Below, one piece after another: positions 8,790 through 18,200 of a stretch of DNA of 64,000 nucleotides. The notes under the pieces were generated by a model that made no database searches, was not told the origin of the DNA, and saw only the letters and a program-made list of their open reading frames with translations. The DNA is from JAHBNG01 sp039028975 (GTDB lineage Bacteria; Chloroflexota; Anaerolineae; Caldilineales; Caldilineaceae). Location of the stretch: contig JBCCHB010000069.1 of the NCBI GenBank assembly GCA_039028975.1, forward strand, positions 18,895-82,894, given 5' to 3'. How positions within the stretch are numbered: the stretch's first letter is position 1; each line of letters opens with the position of its first letter. Position numbers and translations under genes: made by a program.

Positions 8790-10109
8790 ATGTTCAACAG
8801 GGGTTCATTTAACTTTATCACCGATCTGTTTAAAAACAATAGTAGAAGTAGTGGCAATTACCTAAGCAGTTTGATACTCCGAAACGTCGACTCCGTCATT
8901 TCAAAAGCCTGGAGAAATCGGCGGAATAAAAAAATTCCTAAAGAAGAAAAGACGGCAACGGTCATCACATTAGATGATGATCAGACTTTGTTATCTATTG
9001 GAGCAATGCTGGAAGAGGCCCGTCGAGCGAAAGAACTCTCCCTAGCACAAGCTGAAGCATCGGTTCAGGTTCGCCGAAAGTATCTCGCAGCCTTAGAAAA
9101 AGCAGAGTGGGACTTGTTGCCTAATCAGATAATAGGACTTCAATTCCTGCAACGTTACCTATTCTATTTGGAGCTGGAAAATCAGATTGTACTACCTAGG
9201 GATCAAAAGATACGTTGGTGGGGACTACTGTATACCTATCCCCTGCGCCTCTTGCTTATCCTATTGGTGATGCTGGCCATAGTACTCAGCCTTGGTGGTT
9301 TCTTCATCGGTAAAGGTGTTCTACTTACTCCCCAAGTGATCGAAGCACCGCAGGTTGACCAGCTAACAATTCCAGAACCATTTTTGGTTGGCGATCAGAT
9401 AATGCTAAACGGTACAGGTACGCCTGGTTCTCATCTAAAGATTTGGATCGGCGCGGACGTTATAGAGAGCAAAGAGATAAATCAAATAGGCGTGTGGGAG
9501 AGCGAACTGGACTTTCGGGAACCTGGCGATTACCAAGTACGGGTCAGTATTCATGATGATAATGGTAAGTTACTCCATACTAGTGACCCCATACAAGTGA
9601 CTGTGGTTGAACCAACCCCTACGTCAACGCCAACCGGAACGTCAACCGGAACGTCAACCGTGACACCAACCCAAACCAATACAGCCACGCCGACACCCAC
9701 CATTACGCCAACAACAACAGTCACGCCAACTGAAACAGATACACCAACGTCTACACCAACAGATACACCAAAACCAACGTATACCAACACACCGTCGCCA
9801 ACGGCTACATCAACGCCCGTTCCAACATCTACCTACACACCAACACCGGTTCCTATTCAAGCAGAAGTATTGGAACGGAACCTTAACGTTCGTAGCAGGC
9901 CTGAATTTGGTGAAAATGTTTTGTTTAAACTTGGAAAAGGTTCTATCGTAACCATTATTTGTGGGCCGATAGAAGTTGCACAGGTCAGGTGGTGGCGCAT
10001 CACAGATAAAGAGGGGCGAATTGGTTGGCTCGGAGGGAGACATCTTGGGTACAACAAAGATTTTATTGAGTTTTGGGTCGAGCCGGCAGCCGTTACCCTC
10101 TGTGAATAA
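8790..10109 (+). CDS. RodZ-like HTH membrane protein with Ig-like and SH3b domains
   Basis: 439 residues; AGGGG lies about 9 nt before the ATG. The cytoplasmic N-terminus has a RodZ-type HTH (about 65-130, with GAMLEEARRAKELSLAQAEA and RRKYLAALEKAEWDLLP). A membrane helix follows (about 153-175, LLLILLVMLAIVLSLGG). Outside there is an Ig-like beta domain (200-275, GTGTPGSHLKIWI), a threonine/proline-rich linker (about 277-350) and a bacterial SH3 domain (about 352-425, LNVRSRPEFGENVLFKLGKG). SH3b domains bind cell-wall peptides and RodZ relatives link the cytoskeleton to the wall. This architecture is common in Chloroflexota. It may sense the envelope; a link with the genes on either side is not evident. 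Confidence 0.85.
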   Translation: MFNRGSFNFITDLFKNNSRSSGNYLSSLILRNVDSVISKAWRNRRNKKIPKEEKTATVITLDDDQTLLSIGAMLEEARRAKELSLAQAEASVQVRRKYLAALEKAEWDLLPNQIIGLQFLQRYLFYLELENQIVLPRDQKIRWWGLLYTYPLRLLLILLVMLAIVLSLGGFFIGKGVLLTPQVIEAPQVDQLTIPEPFLVGDQIMLNGTGTPGSHLKIWIGADVIESKEINQIGVWESELDFREPGDYQVRVSIHDDNGKLLHTSDPIQVTVVEPTPTSTPTGTSTGTSTVTPTQTNTATPTPTITPTTTVTPTETDTPTSTPTDTPKPTYTNTPSPTATSTPVPTSTYTPTPVPIQAEVLERNLNVRSRPEFGENVLFKLGKGSIVTIICGPIEVAQVRWWRITDKEGRIGWLGGRHLGYNKDFIEFWVEPAAVTLCE

Positions 10110-10112
10110 GAA

Positions 10113-10252
10113 TTAAGGAATGAGCCGCAAATAAGTTGCGCGTTGGTGACTGGCACTTAACGTCCTAGCGAGCGTATGACATGGCCTACCAAACAAATGA
10201 CTTCGTGAGTGCCAGTCACTTTGTGACCAAGTTATTTAATTCCCATTCCTAA
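10113..10252. mobile_element. MITE-like element 1 (nested inverted repeats)
   Basis: Outer ends TTAAGGAATGAG (10113-10124) and, inverted, CATTCCTAA (10244-10252) resemble each other, followed inward by AAATAA-type sequence. An inner inverted repeat GTGACTGGCACT (10146-10157) pairs with AGTGCCAGTCAC (10208-10219). No coding frame. It begins three bases after the stop codon of the RodZ-like gene. Confidence 0.55.
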
Positions 10253-10483
10253 GGAACGAGAATTAAATAAAAGTGAAAACTTGAGTAAAACGGCCCTGGG
10301 AAGGAAGGTCGCTCGCCTGTTGTCTGTAGGTGCGGTTTCTATACCGCACAGAGGCGGAAGCCCCTCGTAACGCTGCCACGAACTTGTGGCGACACCTGCT
10401 GGAAGGGCCATGCTCGTGCGGTATGGAAACCGCACCTACCATGGGCAACTTTCCGCTTTTATTTGTAACTCATTCCTAAGTCA
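10249..10483. mobile_element. MITE-like element 2 (nested inverted repeats)
   Basis: Outer ends CTAAGGAACGAG... and, inverted, ...CTCATTCCTAAG share the TTAGGAATGAG/AAATAAAAG pattern with element 1. An inner pair GTAGGTGCGG... (10326-10349) and its complement (10416-10439) match at 23 of 24 positions. Each inner arm can also fold by itself (GTGCGG with CCGCAC). No coding frame. Elements 1 and 2 abut, and their junction (10232-10269) is itself an inverted repeat. The rest of the gap to the next gene (10484-10614) shows nothing beyond a probable promoter region. Confidence 0.55.
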
Positions 10484-10614
10484 ATGATATTTTACGGCGC
10501 TCGGATATAGATGAGTATATAGCCTAACAGAGCTGAATATAGCGTTATCTATTCTAATGCCAAATACAAGTAATATTGAATGAAGACGCAGTCATCTTCA
10601 TCAGGAGGAGTGTA

Positions 10615-13263
10615 GTGATTAGGAAACAGAGCTTTGAAGAATTAAGTGGCGGCAGTATCAAAAAACGAGAGGCTAATGAAAGGACGATGGATAAATCTAT
10701 GAGTGAACACAACGTCGAACGCAAGAAACATCTCCGACTATGGATTAGCGATGATTGGTATATTCCTATTAATGAGAAAGGACAGTCTGTTGGCATCTGT
10801 AATGAAGGTGCTTTGGGGTTTGTCATACAGCTTTGGTCTACGAGCAATGACGAGTCCCGGATGGCGCTGAAAATCCCCAAACTCATGGCCGAAACCCATC
10901 GCGAAAATGCCTACGTTAGCGAACTTATGACTCAGGAGTTGGAAACGGTACGGGTTATCTTTCATGGACAAGGAAACCGGCGAGGATTGCTCCAGGCCCA
11001 TGATGCATCAGATTTGCTGCAAGGTCCCATATCTATCAAGTCAATCCGAGAAGCCCAAGAATGGGATAATGCACACATCATGGTCCGCTATGAAAAAAGC
11101 CAAAATCCCTATTTCTGCCTGGTCAAGTGGGAGAATGACAAGCTGCATAAATTCCCTGAAGGGGCAGACTGTCCAGAAATGGATGAGGCTACCTTTGAGC
11201 GATTAAAAGATAAAGCGTATGACGCTACGATTCATGAGCGAGATTGGTCTAAAACTGTCTTTATAGAGCTAAGCGAGAGCCAAACTGCCGATACGATAGA
11301 GCAAGGTATAGAAACATCCCAGAGGAAAGAACCCCTAAGGGTTTTGAATGTCGCTGAAGCACTAGAAACAAATGAGATCGGTCGCACTTGGTTCACCTGT
11401 TTGCCAAGTGTCATGTACCCATGGGCACCCAATACGCTGCAGGAGACCATTAGTCTAGGTTACCGAGACGATAGCTGGTCAGTACGCCAACATCTACAGT
11501 TAATTGAGCAGGTCTGTACTGGCTTAGATGTGTTACACAGCAGAGGATTGATACATGCAGATGTACGTCCAGCTAACATTGTCTATCAAGGCAACGTTCA
11601 AGAGCCCCAATCTTATGTCGTCTCCGACTATGGTAGTTTAGCCACTGCTGGTGTCGTCTCGGCCCAGCATGCCCCAGTCCTTACAGGAGCTACTGTTATC
11701 GGCCCAGTTGTCCAAGGTGAACGATCTTCCTTCTTTTATGCACCAGAGCGCGGCCTGAGTCGGGAACGTGAAAACGCGGATACTGCAATTATTGTCGATC
11801 CTGGAGGAGGAGGTAGTCTCTATATCGTTCTGGGCTGGAAAACCGATCTCATCCAATCAGACTTACTTGATATGAATGGGAAACCTGTACCGGAGCCAGA
11901 GCAATATGTCAAGTTTATTAACACGCTAGTTGAGGATAATGAAGAGGAAAGTGTCAATACACGTCTTCACGAAGGGGATCGAATTCAAATACGTGACTAT
12001 ATCTTTGAACTGGTCGACACCGAACGACACGGGCACAATTTACAAACATTTGAATGTAAAAAAGAGCATTGGGTCGTCTATCATGGACGGATCGTCGTCA
12101 GATGTGAGCAGAACGAATTTGAATCTTGTCACTCATTTCCCATCTCCCGAACAATCGAGTTGCTACAGTGGTCAGCATCTACAGATCTATACAGCTTGGG
12201 CGTTTTGGCTCTTTACTCTGTCTACTGCCATGGATTACAGGATGTAAGAAACTCAGCTGGACCAATAGATAGTGAATCTGAAGTGGAAGTAGAAGCTCTT
12301 GATAGTAATGATGAAATAATTCCAGATGATGAAAGATTGATCGATGAACGATTTTTAGAGATGCTTACCTATTTGGCCAATAAATCTCACTTTAACGCGA
12401 TTTGGCGACGACTTGAGTGGTTGCGCAAACAATTAGAAGAGGGACTTTCACAAGACCACACTGGTGAATATTTCGCCAATCTTCCCTTTGAACGGCATCG
12501 GGTCTTAGATTCCGAGAAAAAACAACGTACGCTAAAAGAAGAAGCAGAAGCTGTGGTATCGCGCATTACCCAAACCGTGCCTGGTACAGAAGATCTACTG
12601 AGAGTCTTGGATTACAATCTTGGATCCTTCGTCTTCTATTTACATTTCGTTTTGCGCTGTTTACATCGGATAGATGATCTAGAGGTTCAGGAAGAGTGGA
12701 TGTCGGCACCATTTTGTCAAAACCGGCATGAATCGCCCACAGCAGGTGCCGCAGAGCATGCGCTGAATAGAGTCGGTGAAATTCAAGACATTCTTCAAAA
12801 GCCAGCGTTAAAAGCCCTTCATATCGAACCAAAATCTATCCCTGGATTCGATCTCCGCCCAGAGACAGAAATCCGAGCCGATGTTCATGCATTACGTGAC
12901 CGGGAAAAGGATTTAACCAAGCAACTCCAAGGGCTGCAGAAACAAGAGGAACAATTGAATGAAGAAGTAAATAGTCTTCAGCAGAGTAAGCAGGAAGCGA
13001 GCAGGTCTATCGAGCAATTACAGGGTGAATTAGAGCACATTCGCTCTGCAAAGCAAGAGTTGGATTCTGAGTGGGCATCCGTCAACGAATACATCGGTCA
13101 TGCTCTGAATCTAATGGAAAATGCCACAAGATACAACCCGTTTGATGTCATCAGAATTTTTCAAGAAGTACAAGACAACTTTTGGCGTGCTTATCGTCCA
13201 TCAACACCTACCAGAGCTGAAAGGGAGCCGATAGTTACATATGAACTACCTACAACGACCTAG
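10615..13263 (+). CDS. Ser/Thr kinase-like protein with large activation-segment insertion and coiled-coil tail
   Basis: The start is taken at GTG 10615 because AGGAGG lies 6 nt upstream; an in-frame TTG at 10576 has no such site. 882 residues. Kinase hallmarks: candidate ATP-binding Lys86 in ALKIPK; catalytic loop HADVRPAN (His314, Asp316, Asn321; the usual Lys is Arg318); Asp338 in SDYG in place of DFG; YAPER near 375. The alpha-F motif TDLYSLGVLALY appears only near 523, so about 145 residues are inserted after the APE motif, including a GGGGS stretch and an FHA-like beta-rich part (EGDRIQIRDYIFELVD). A second insertion precedes the catalytic loop (about 110-285). A long coiled coil follows (752-829). 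The key residues suggest activity is possible. The gene overlaps the HNH/caspase gene by 23 bp, implying coupled expression. Confidence 0.82.
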   Translation: MIRKQSFEELSGGSIKKREANERTMDKSMSEHNVERKKHLRLWISDDWYIPINEKGQSVGICNEGALGFVIQLWSTSNDESRMALKIPKLMAETHRENAYVSELMTQELETVRVIFHGQGNRRGLLQAHDASDLLQGPISIKSIREAQEWDNAHIMVRYEKSQNPYFCLVKWENDKLHKFPEGADCPEMDEATFERLKDKAYDATIHERDWSKTVFIELSESQTADTIEQGIETSQRKEPLRVLNVAEALETNEIGRTWFTCLPSVMYPWAPNTLQETISLGYRDDSWSVRQHLQLIEQVCTGLDVLHSRGLIHADVRPANIVYQGNVQEPQSYVVSDYGSLATAGVVSAQHAPVLTGATVIGPVVQGERSSFFYAPERGLSRERENADTAIIVDPGGGGSLYIVLGWKTDLIQSDLLDMNGKPVPEPEQYVKFINTLVEDNEEESVNTRLHEGDRIQIRDYIFELVDTERHGHNLQTFECKKEHWVVYHGRIVVRCEQNEFESCHSFPISRTIELLQWSASTDLYSLGVLALYSVYCHGLQDVRNSAGPIDSESEVEVEALDSNDEIIPDDERLIDERFLEMLTYLANKSHFNAIWRRLEWLRKQLEEGLSQDHTGEYFANLPFERHRVLDSEKKQRTLKEEAEAVVSRITQTVPGTEDLLRVLDYNLGSFVFYLHFVLRCLHRIDDLEVQEEWMSAPFCQNRHESPTAGAAEHALNRVGEIQDILQKPALKALHIEPKSIPGFDLRPETEIRADVHALRDREKDLTKQLQGLQKQEEQLNEEVNSLQQSKQEASRSIEQLQGELEHIRSAKQELDSEWASVNEYIGHALNLMENATRYNPFDVIRIFQEVQDNFWRAYRPSTPTRAEREPIVTYELPTTT

Positions 13264-15088
13264 TATTCCTACAGAAATTATGAAGCAACCGCTCAGAAAA
13301 AATGAACAGAAGAAGATCGCTCAATGGCTTGCACTGCCTGCTGACAAACGTAGGCAACAGCCGCATATGCCCCCTCGCTTAGAGCAGATCCCAGAGGCAA
13401 TGGCTGCGCTGCATAAAGTTTTTCACGGTAAGTGTGCCTACTGTGAATCATCTCTTTCGCTTAAAGATGCTCGTCTAGCATTCTTTCGACCCATTGAAGA
13501 GTACCTGTGGTTGTTATGGGATTGGACCAATTTATATATAGCCTGTCGAGTCTGTCGTGATTTGAAAGGAAGCAAATTCCCCATTGGACGTGAAAACAGA
13601 GCCTTGCCCGGCACATATGGTGCAGCCCGACTTAGATTTATAGAGACTCCCTTGCTCTTGGATCCATGTCTTGATAATCCATCTTTCCACCTTGAATTTA
13701 GAGAAGATGGCACAATCGAAGCCAAAACGAACCGAGGTGAATTGACTATCACTACATTGGAACTCAATCGCAGAAGCCTGTGCCAAGCCCGTCAAGTAGA
13801 TATTCAGTCCATCCAGCAGGTTATAGACAAAGGGTTCGATTCTAATATAGTTGAAGAACTCAATCATCTATGCCAAGACGACCAACCGTTTGTCGGAATG
13901 AGACGCCAGCTATTGCAGCGTTGGTTTCAAATCAAGCGTTCCTCACCGGATACGCCAGCCGAAGTTAAAGCTGCTTTGAATGAGCCACTTTGGCAGGAAT
14001 TTATTAAACAGTTAGACATGTGGCATCAGTTGCCATCACTAGCTGCAGAGTTGCTTGAAGCATATGTTCATGTTTTGACTTATCCAGATGCTCGGAGCTC
14101 ACAAACTCAGGCAGAACGATTGGCCGAATTAGATGGTGTTAATCGAGTACCCCAAAGTGTATGGGGGGGACTTGAGGAATTGTCTCAAGAAGCTGGGGTC
14201 GATATGAAGGCAATTCAGAGTTCAACCCTCCTCGATTCTGTACGACACATCATCTCTGTTGCCCAAAACAATAAACGATTGGACGACGTGATAGAATGGC
14301 TCGACAATCGCTGCCTTCCAGGTGTCAAACCTATTCAAAATCGGTGGGCCTTGCTCATTGGCATCAACGACTATGATGAGCCAGCGTTTGCTTCGTTGAA
14401 CTATTGTATCAATGATGTGGTTGCACTTGAAAAGCTGCTAGAGAATCTTGGCTACACTGTCATCATTCTACATGATGATATGGCGCAAAAGCATCTGAAG
14501 CCGACGCGCAATAATATCTTAGCTGCTTTGACGCGAATCTGCCAGATTGCAGAAGAGAATGATCTCATTTTTGTGCATTTTGCAGGACATGGCACGCAAG
14601 TAAACGGAGAACCAGTACTCGTGGTCAGTGATGCACGCGAACCTGTACTTGAATCAACAGGGATTCTAATCACCGAACTTGAGGAACAAATGCGTAGCGC
14701 TATTGTGCGCCGTTTGATACTAACGCTCGATGCATGCCATGTTGGGGTTGAGATTGGACGCTCAAGATCAGATTACGACTTGTTTATTCGCAACGTCTAT
14801 GAATTAGCAGAGGGCTTTGCCTTAATCGCTGGCAGCACTGCTCAGCAAGTTGCTTGCGAATGGCATGAAAAAGAACATGGTGTCTTTAGTTATTATTTGC
14901 TCAAAGGGATTAGCGGTGCCGCAAAAAACGAGGACAACTTGGTGACAGTTAGTCAACTAAAAGATTTTATCCTGGATAAACTACGCCGATGGAATCTCCA
15001 GCAGGGCAATATCCTCCAAGAACCAACCGCTCGCATAGAGGGTATAGGCGATATGATTCTGGGTGATTATCGAGATATTCCTTGCTAA
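13241..15088 (+). CDS. HNH-like domain fused to caspase-like (C14) peptidase
   Basis: 615 residues. Residues 60-160 match the HNH family that includes TIGR02646/PtuB-like proteins: CAYC (65-68), FRPIEEYLWLLWDWTNLY, CRVC (102-105), KGSKFP and the LLDPCLDNPSFHLEF signature. Where family members have EHFRP and CxxCN, this protein has FFRP (Phe81 for His) and CRVCR (Arg106 for Asn); the late His150 remains. Zinc ligands are kept, catalytic residues appear lost. Residues about 305-357 (ending NNKRLDDVIEWLDNR) resemble effector-associated death-fold adaptors. Residues 366-610 are a caspase-like domain: WALLIGINDYDEP, His450 in HFAGHG, Cys499 in LTLDACHVG, both intact. Likely a protease regulated through the HNH-like and adaptor parts, working with the kinase encoded just upstream. 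Confidence 0.87.
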   Translation: MNYLQRPSIPTEIMKQPLRKNEQKKIAQWLALPADKRRQQPHMPPRLEQIPEAMAALHKVFHGKCAYCESSLSLKDARLAFFRPIEEYLWLLWDWTNLYIACRVCRDLKGSKFPIGRENRALPGTYGAARLRFIETPLLLDPCLDNPSFHLEFREDGTIEAKTNRGELTITTLELNRRSLCQARQVDIQSIQQVIDKGFDSNIVEELNHLCQDDQPFVGMRRQLLQRWFQIKRSSPDTPAEVKAALNEPLWQEFIKQLDMWHQLPSLAAELLEAYVHVLTYPDARSSQTQAERLAELDGVNRVPQSVWGGLEELSQEAGVDMKAIQSSTLLDSVRHIISVAQNNKRLDDVIEWLDNRCLPGVKPIQNRWALLIGINDYDEPAFASLNYCINDVVALEKLLENLGYTVIILHDDMAQKHLKPTRNNILAALTRICQIAEENDLIFVHFAGHGTQVNGEPVLVVSDAREPVLESTGILITELEEQMRSAIVRRLILTLDACHVGVEIGRSRSDYDLFIRNVYELAEGFALIAGSTAQQVACEWHEKEHGVFSYYLLKGISGAAKNEDNLVTVSQLKDFILDKLRRWNLQQGNILQEPTARIEGIGDMILGDYRDIPC

Positions 15089-15297
15089 TTCGACCGAAAT
15101 GCGCGCTAGAGCGGTTGGATTTGATGAAGACCAACAGAGTCTGAAAGATTTTGGCCTTGTCGTGCGTCAATATAATTGTATTGTGTTTTCTCGCAGAATG
15201 TAACATGATGCTCTCCCTTTTCTATTTTCCGTTCGCTCTCTACAGTCGCAAGCATGGCTAAACGAGCCATAATTCTCAACACTCAAAAGGTGCATAA

Positions 15298-18200
15298 ATG
15301 GCAATACCCCAAGAGGTACTACAGCGGTACTTTGTTGTTCAAGAAGATGCACAACTTCCTTCTCGTCCTGTGCCGGCAACATTTATGAACAGCAAGGTAA
15401 CCCCCTTGTTGACCAGTGAATCTTATGGGCAAGCATTGCTGAACGCGCTCAATGAAGTGGGTACAGGTTCATCTATCGCTGCCAATCAAGAGCACTTTAT
15501 CCTAATGGCAAGCTGGTGGCCTGGCTTGGCAGGTGGTGCCTACGCGGCATCCTCTGAGCAACTACTATTGAGTCCCGAACCAACTATCTTAACGCCTGAC
15601 TATCGTTTAGATGGGGCGGGCGGTACACAGAGCCTCATTTCGATTCTCAAACAGAAGGCCCAAGCTGGTGTCGATGTGCGGATGCTTGGTGCTGTCTCGT
15701 ATATCACTGCCGATCGAGGCATTGCCATACTCAACAATGCCGGTACCACAGCAAGCTTTAATGCCTTTACAATGGCGTCAATTCGAGATCTGCGCTCTGA
15801 GCCTCAGATCGGTGCCAAAGCCACCCTTAATGTAATTGCCCATCCCGCCGGAAGTGTGCATACCCGAATTATCCTGATCGGAACCGGCACAACTATTACC
15901 GGCTTCACCGGCAGCGTCGATTTTCACAGCGGCCATTGGCCAGAGTCGGACATAACCAGACAGGAGTGGCACGAGGTGGAGGCCCAGATTGAGGGGGCTG
16001 CTGCAAAGGCACTATATGATTGGTATCGCTTCCTTTGGCAGACGAACCGAAATCATGATGTATTACGATTTCGCTATGGGGATACCGTGCTGCCTCACAT
16101 TCTCGATGATACGCCCGAACTGCCAGCTCGCCAATTCCCTACAGAGCCAGTTGGCACAATTGGCCTACAAAGTATCCGAACGATTCCCAAAATCGACCCC
16201 GAGGATAGTTTCTGTTTTCCTTCGCCACCGCCACTGCCAGACCACCCACAAGGTACCTTTGAATATAGTCGAGCATTGCAAAAAGCGATTGCCAATGCTC
16301 AAAGCTACATTTATCTGGAAGACAGGTATCTATGGTCCCAGGAAATCATGAGTTGGATTCGGGAGGCGATCAAGAACAATGCGTCTCTACGGGTTATCCT
16401 GGTGATGTCTGGACAAGATTGGCGAGAAGATAATCTTTTACCCATTCGTCAGATCTTGAGCCAGTCGATCAACCAGACGCTGCTTGCCGGTCTAAGCGAT
16501 GCACAACGTAACCAGCTCCGTGTTTTTCGCCGCTGGGGCAACAGCGTCAAGATTCGCGATCTAACCATACAGGGCGTCAGCACTGAAGGCAGCATAAACC
16601 GCGTGACAACCGATATTGAGGCTGCGAATGCACTCGATGCAGATGCCCTTGGGAAGCGTCAGCTTTGGCTGAAAAGCCAGAATACCTTCTTTTCCATTAG
16701 AGGGAACGATGCCGTTGGGGCTGGCAATTCGATGGTCGTCACAGTAGCCAATAGTGAGGCCAATACTTCCCCCAATGCAAATACCAGTGCCGAATTGTGG
16801 CAAACTGTCGGCGTCATTATCGGTGGCCAAACGGTGATAATCGATGATCAGTGGGCTCTGATCGGATCGACCAATGGAAATCGACGTAGCCTCTATATCG
16901 ACTTCGAACATGGGATTACATTTGCCGACGAGAATGCAGTTGCAGTAAGGGAACTCCGCAAACAACTGTGGTCCAAGCATTTTCAGCATTCGGCCCCAGG
17001 CGACTTTGAAGTAATAGAAGCTTCACTCCATGCATGGAACAATGATTGGGGCATGGCTGGTTCGGCACCGGCACGCCCTCAAAGATCCGCGGATGAGCCT
17101 GGCCCTCCTTACTTGGAGGAAATTGAGCTACCCATTACGCCTGAATTACCCCTGGCTGATGAATTGCTTGCACGATACAACCTGTATCTGGATCCCGTCA
17201 GTGATCAAGGCAGTACACCGCCAGCACAACCCCAGACACCGATCTATGGCAACTATACGTTGCAGCGTGGTGATCGGGACCGTGGATTTGTCTATGGTGG
17301 GAGCGCACGTTCCGAAGCCAATGGAGATCGAGTACCGTCTGATCCGGCCGCTGGATTTGTGCAAGAATTACAAAATGATCTAAGTACTCTCGGTTTTGGC
17401 ATCGTTGGCAATGCAGACGGCGGCTTTGGACGGCGCAGCGAGTGGGCTGTACGTGAGTTTCAGATTTATGCCAAAATGAGCCACACAGCCCAAGAAGCAA
17501 ATGCCCAACCCGCAGGGACTACTCGCTACATAGACCGGCTATCACAAGTCGAAATTCCGGCTGCTCACAGATATACAGGGCCGGTTAGTGGCGTCACGAA
17601 TCGGGCAACAAGAGAGGCGATTAAGCGCTGGGTCCGTAATCGGTGGCGCTGCCCTGTTGTTATCGGTGCGTATCAAGTTGCAGGCGGTAACCTCGGGAAC
17701 GTCTTTAACGATCATGAAAACATCTGGCTGCATAACGAAGTCGCCAACAGCACCCCGCGTATGTATGCCGTGGACTATAGTCAACATTACACCTTCCCAG
17801 CCGGACGTGATCCCCAACAACTATTTGTATTAGGGGATTATGTTCCAGATGGGCGTTTTGGCGGTCCAAGATCTGTTCCGCCTCGGCATACATGGACGGA
17901 AGGAGAAATTCTGCCACGTAACCTTGTTGGTGTTAATTTAGCCAGTCTTAGCGATACTCAACGGTCAACTTTCAAGGTTGTTAGAGCGGTTTCTGAAGTT
18001 GAATGTTATGGATACTATGATAGTGTCAACGCCTACGACAATGCGCTTATCTCCATCGGCCCCTGCCATTGGACTCTGGGGCTAGTAGGAAATAATGTAG
18101 TAGGTGAAGGTGAACTTTGTGGATACTTGGCCTATCTCTACGCATTCGACCAGCCTTCTTTTAATCAAGCATTTGAGTTTTTTGGATTACGAATTGACGA

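Noticed and set aside
9551..9790. Minus-strand frame rich in Val/Gly opposite the RodZ-like gene
   Set aside because: It is the mirror of the Thr/Pro-rich linker; low complexity and no ribosome site.
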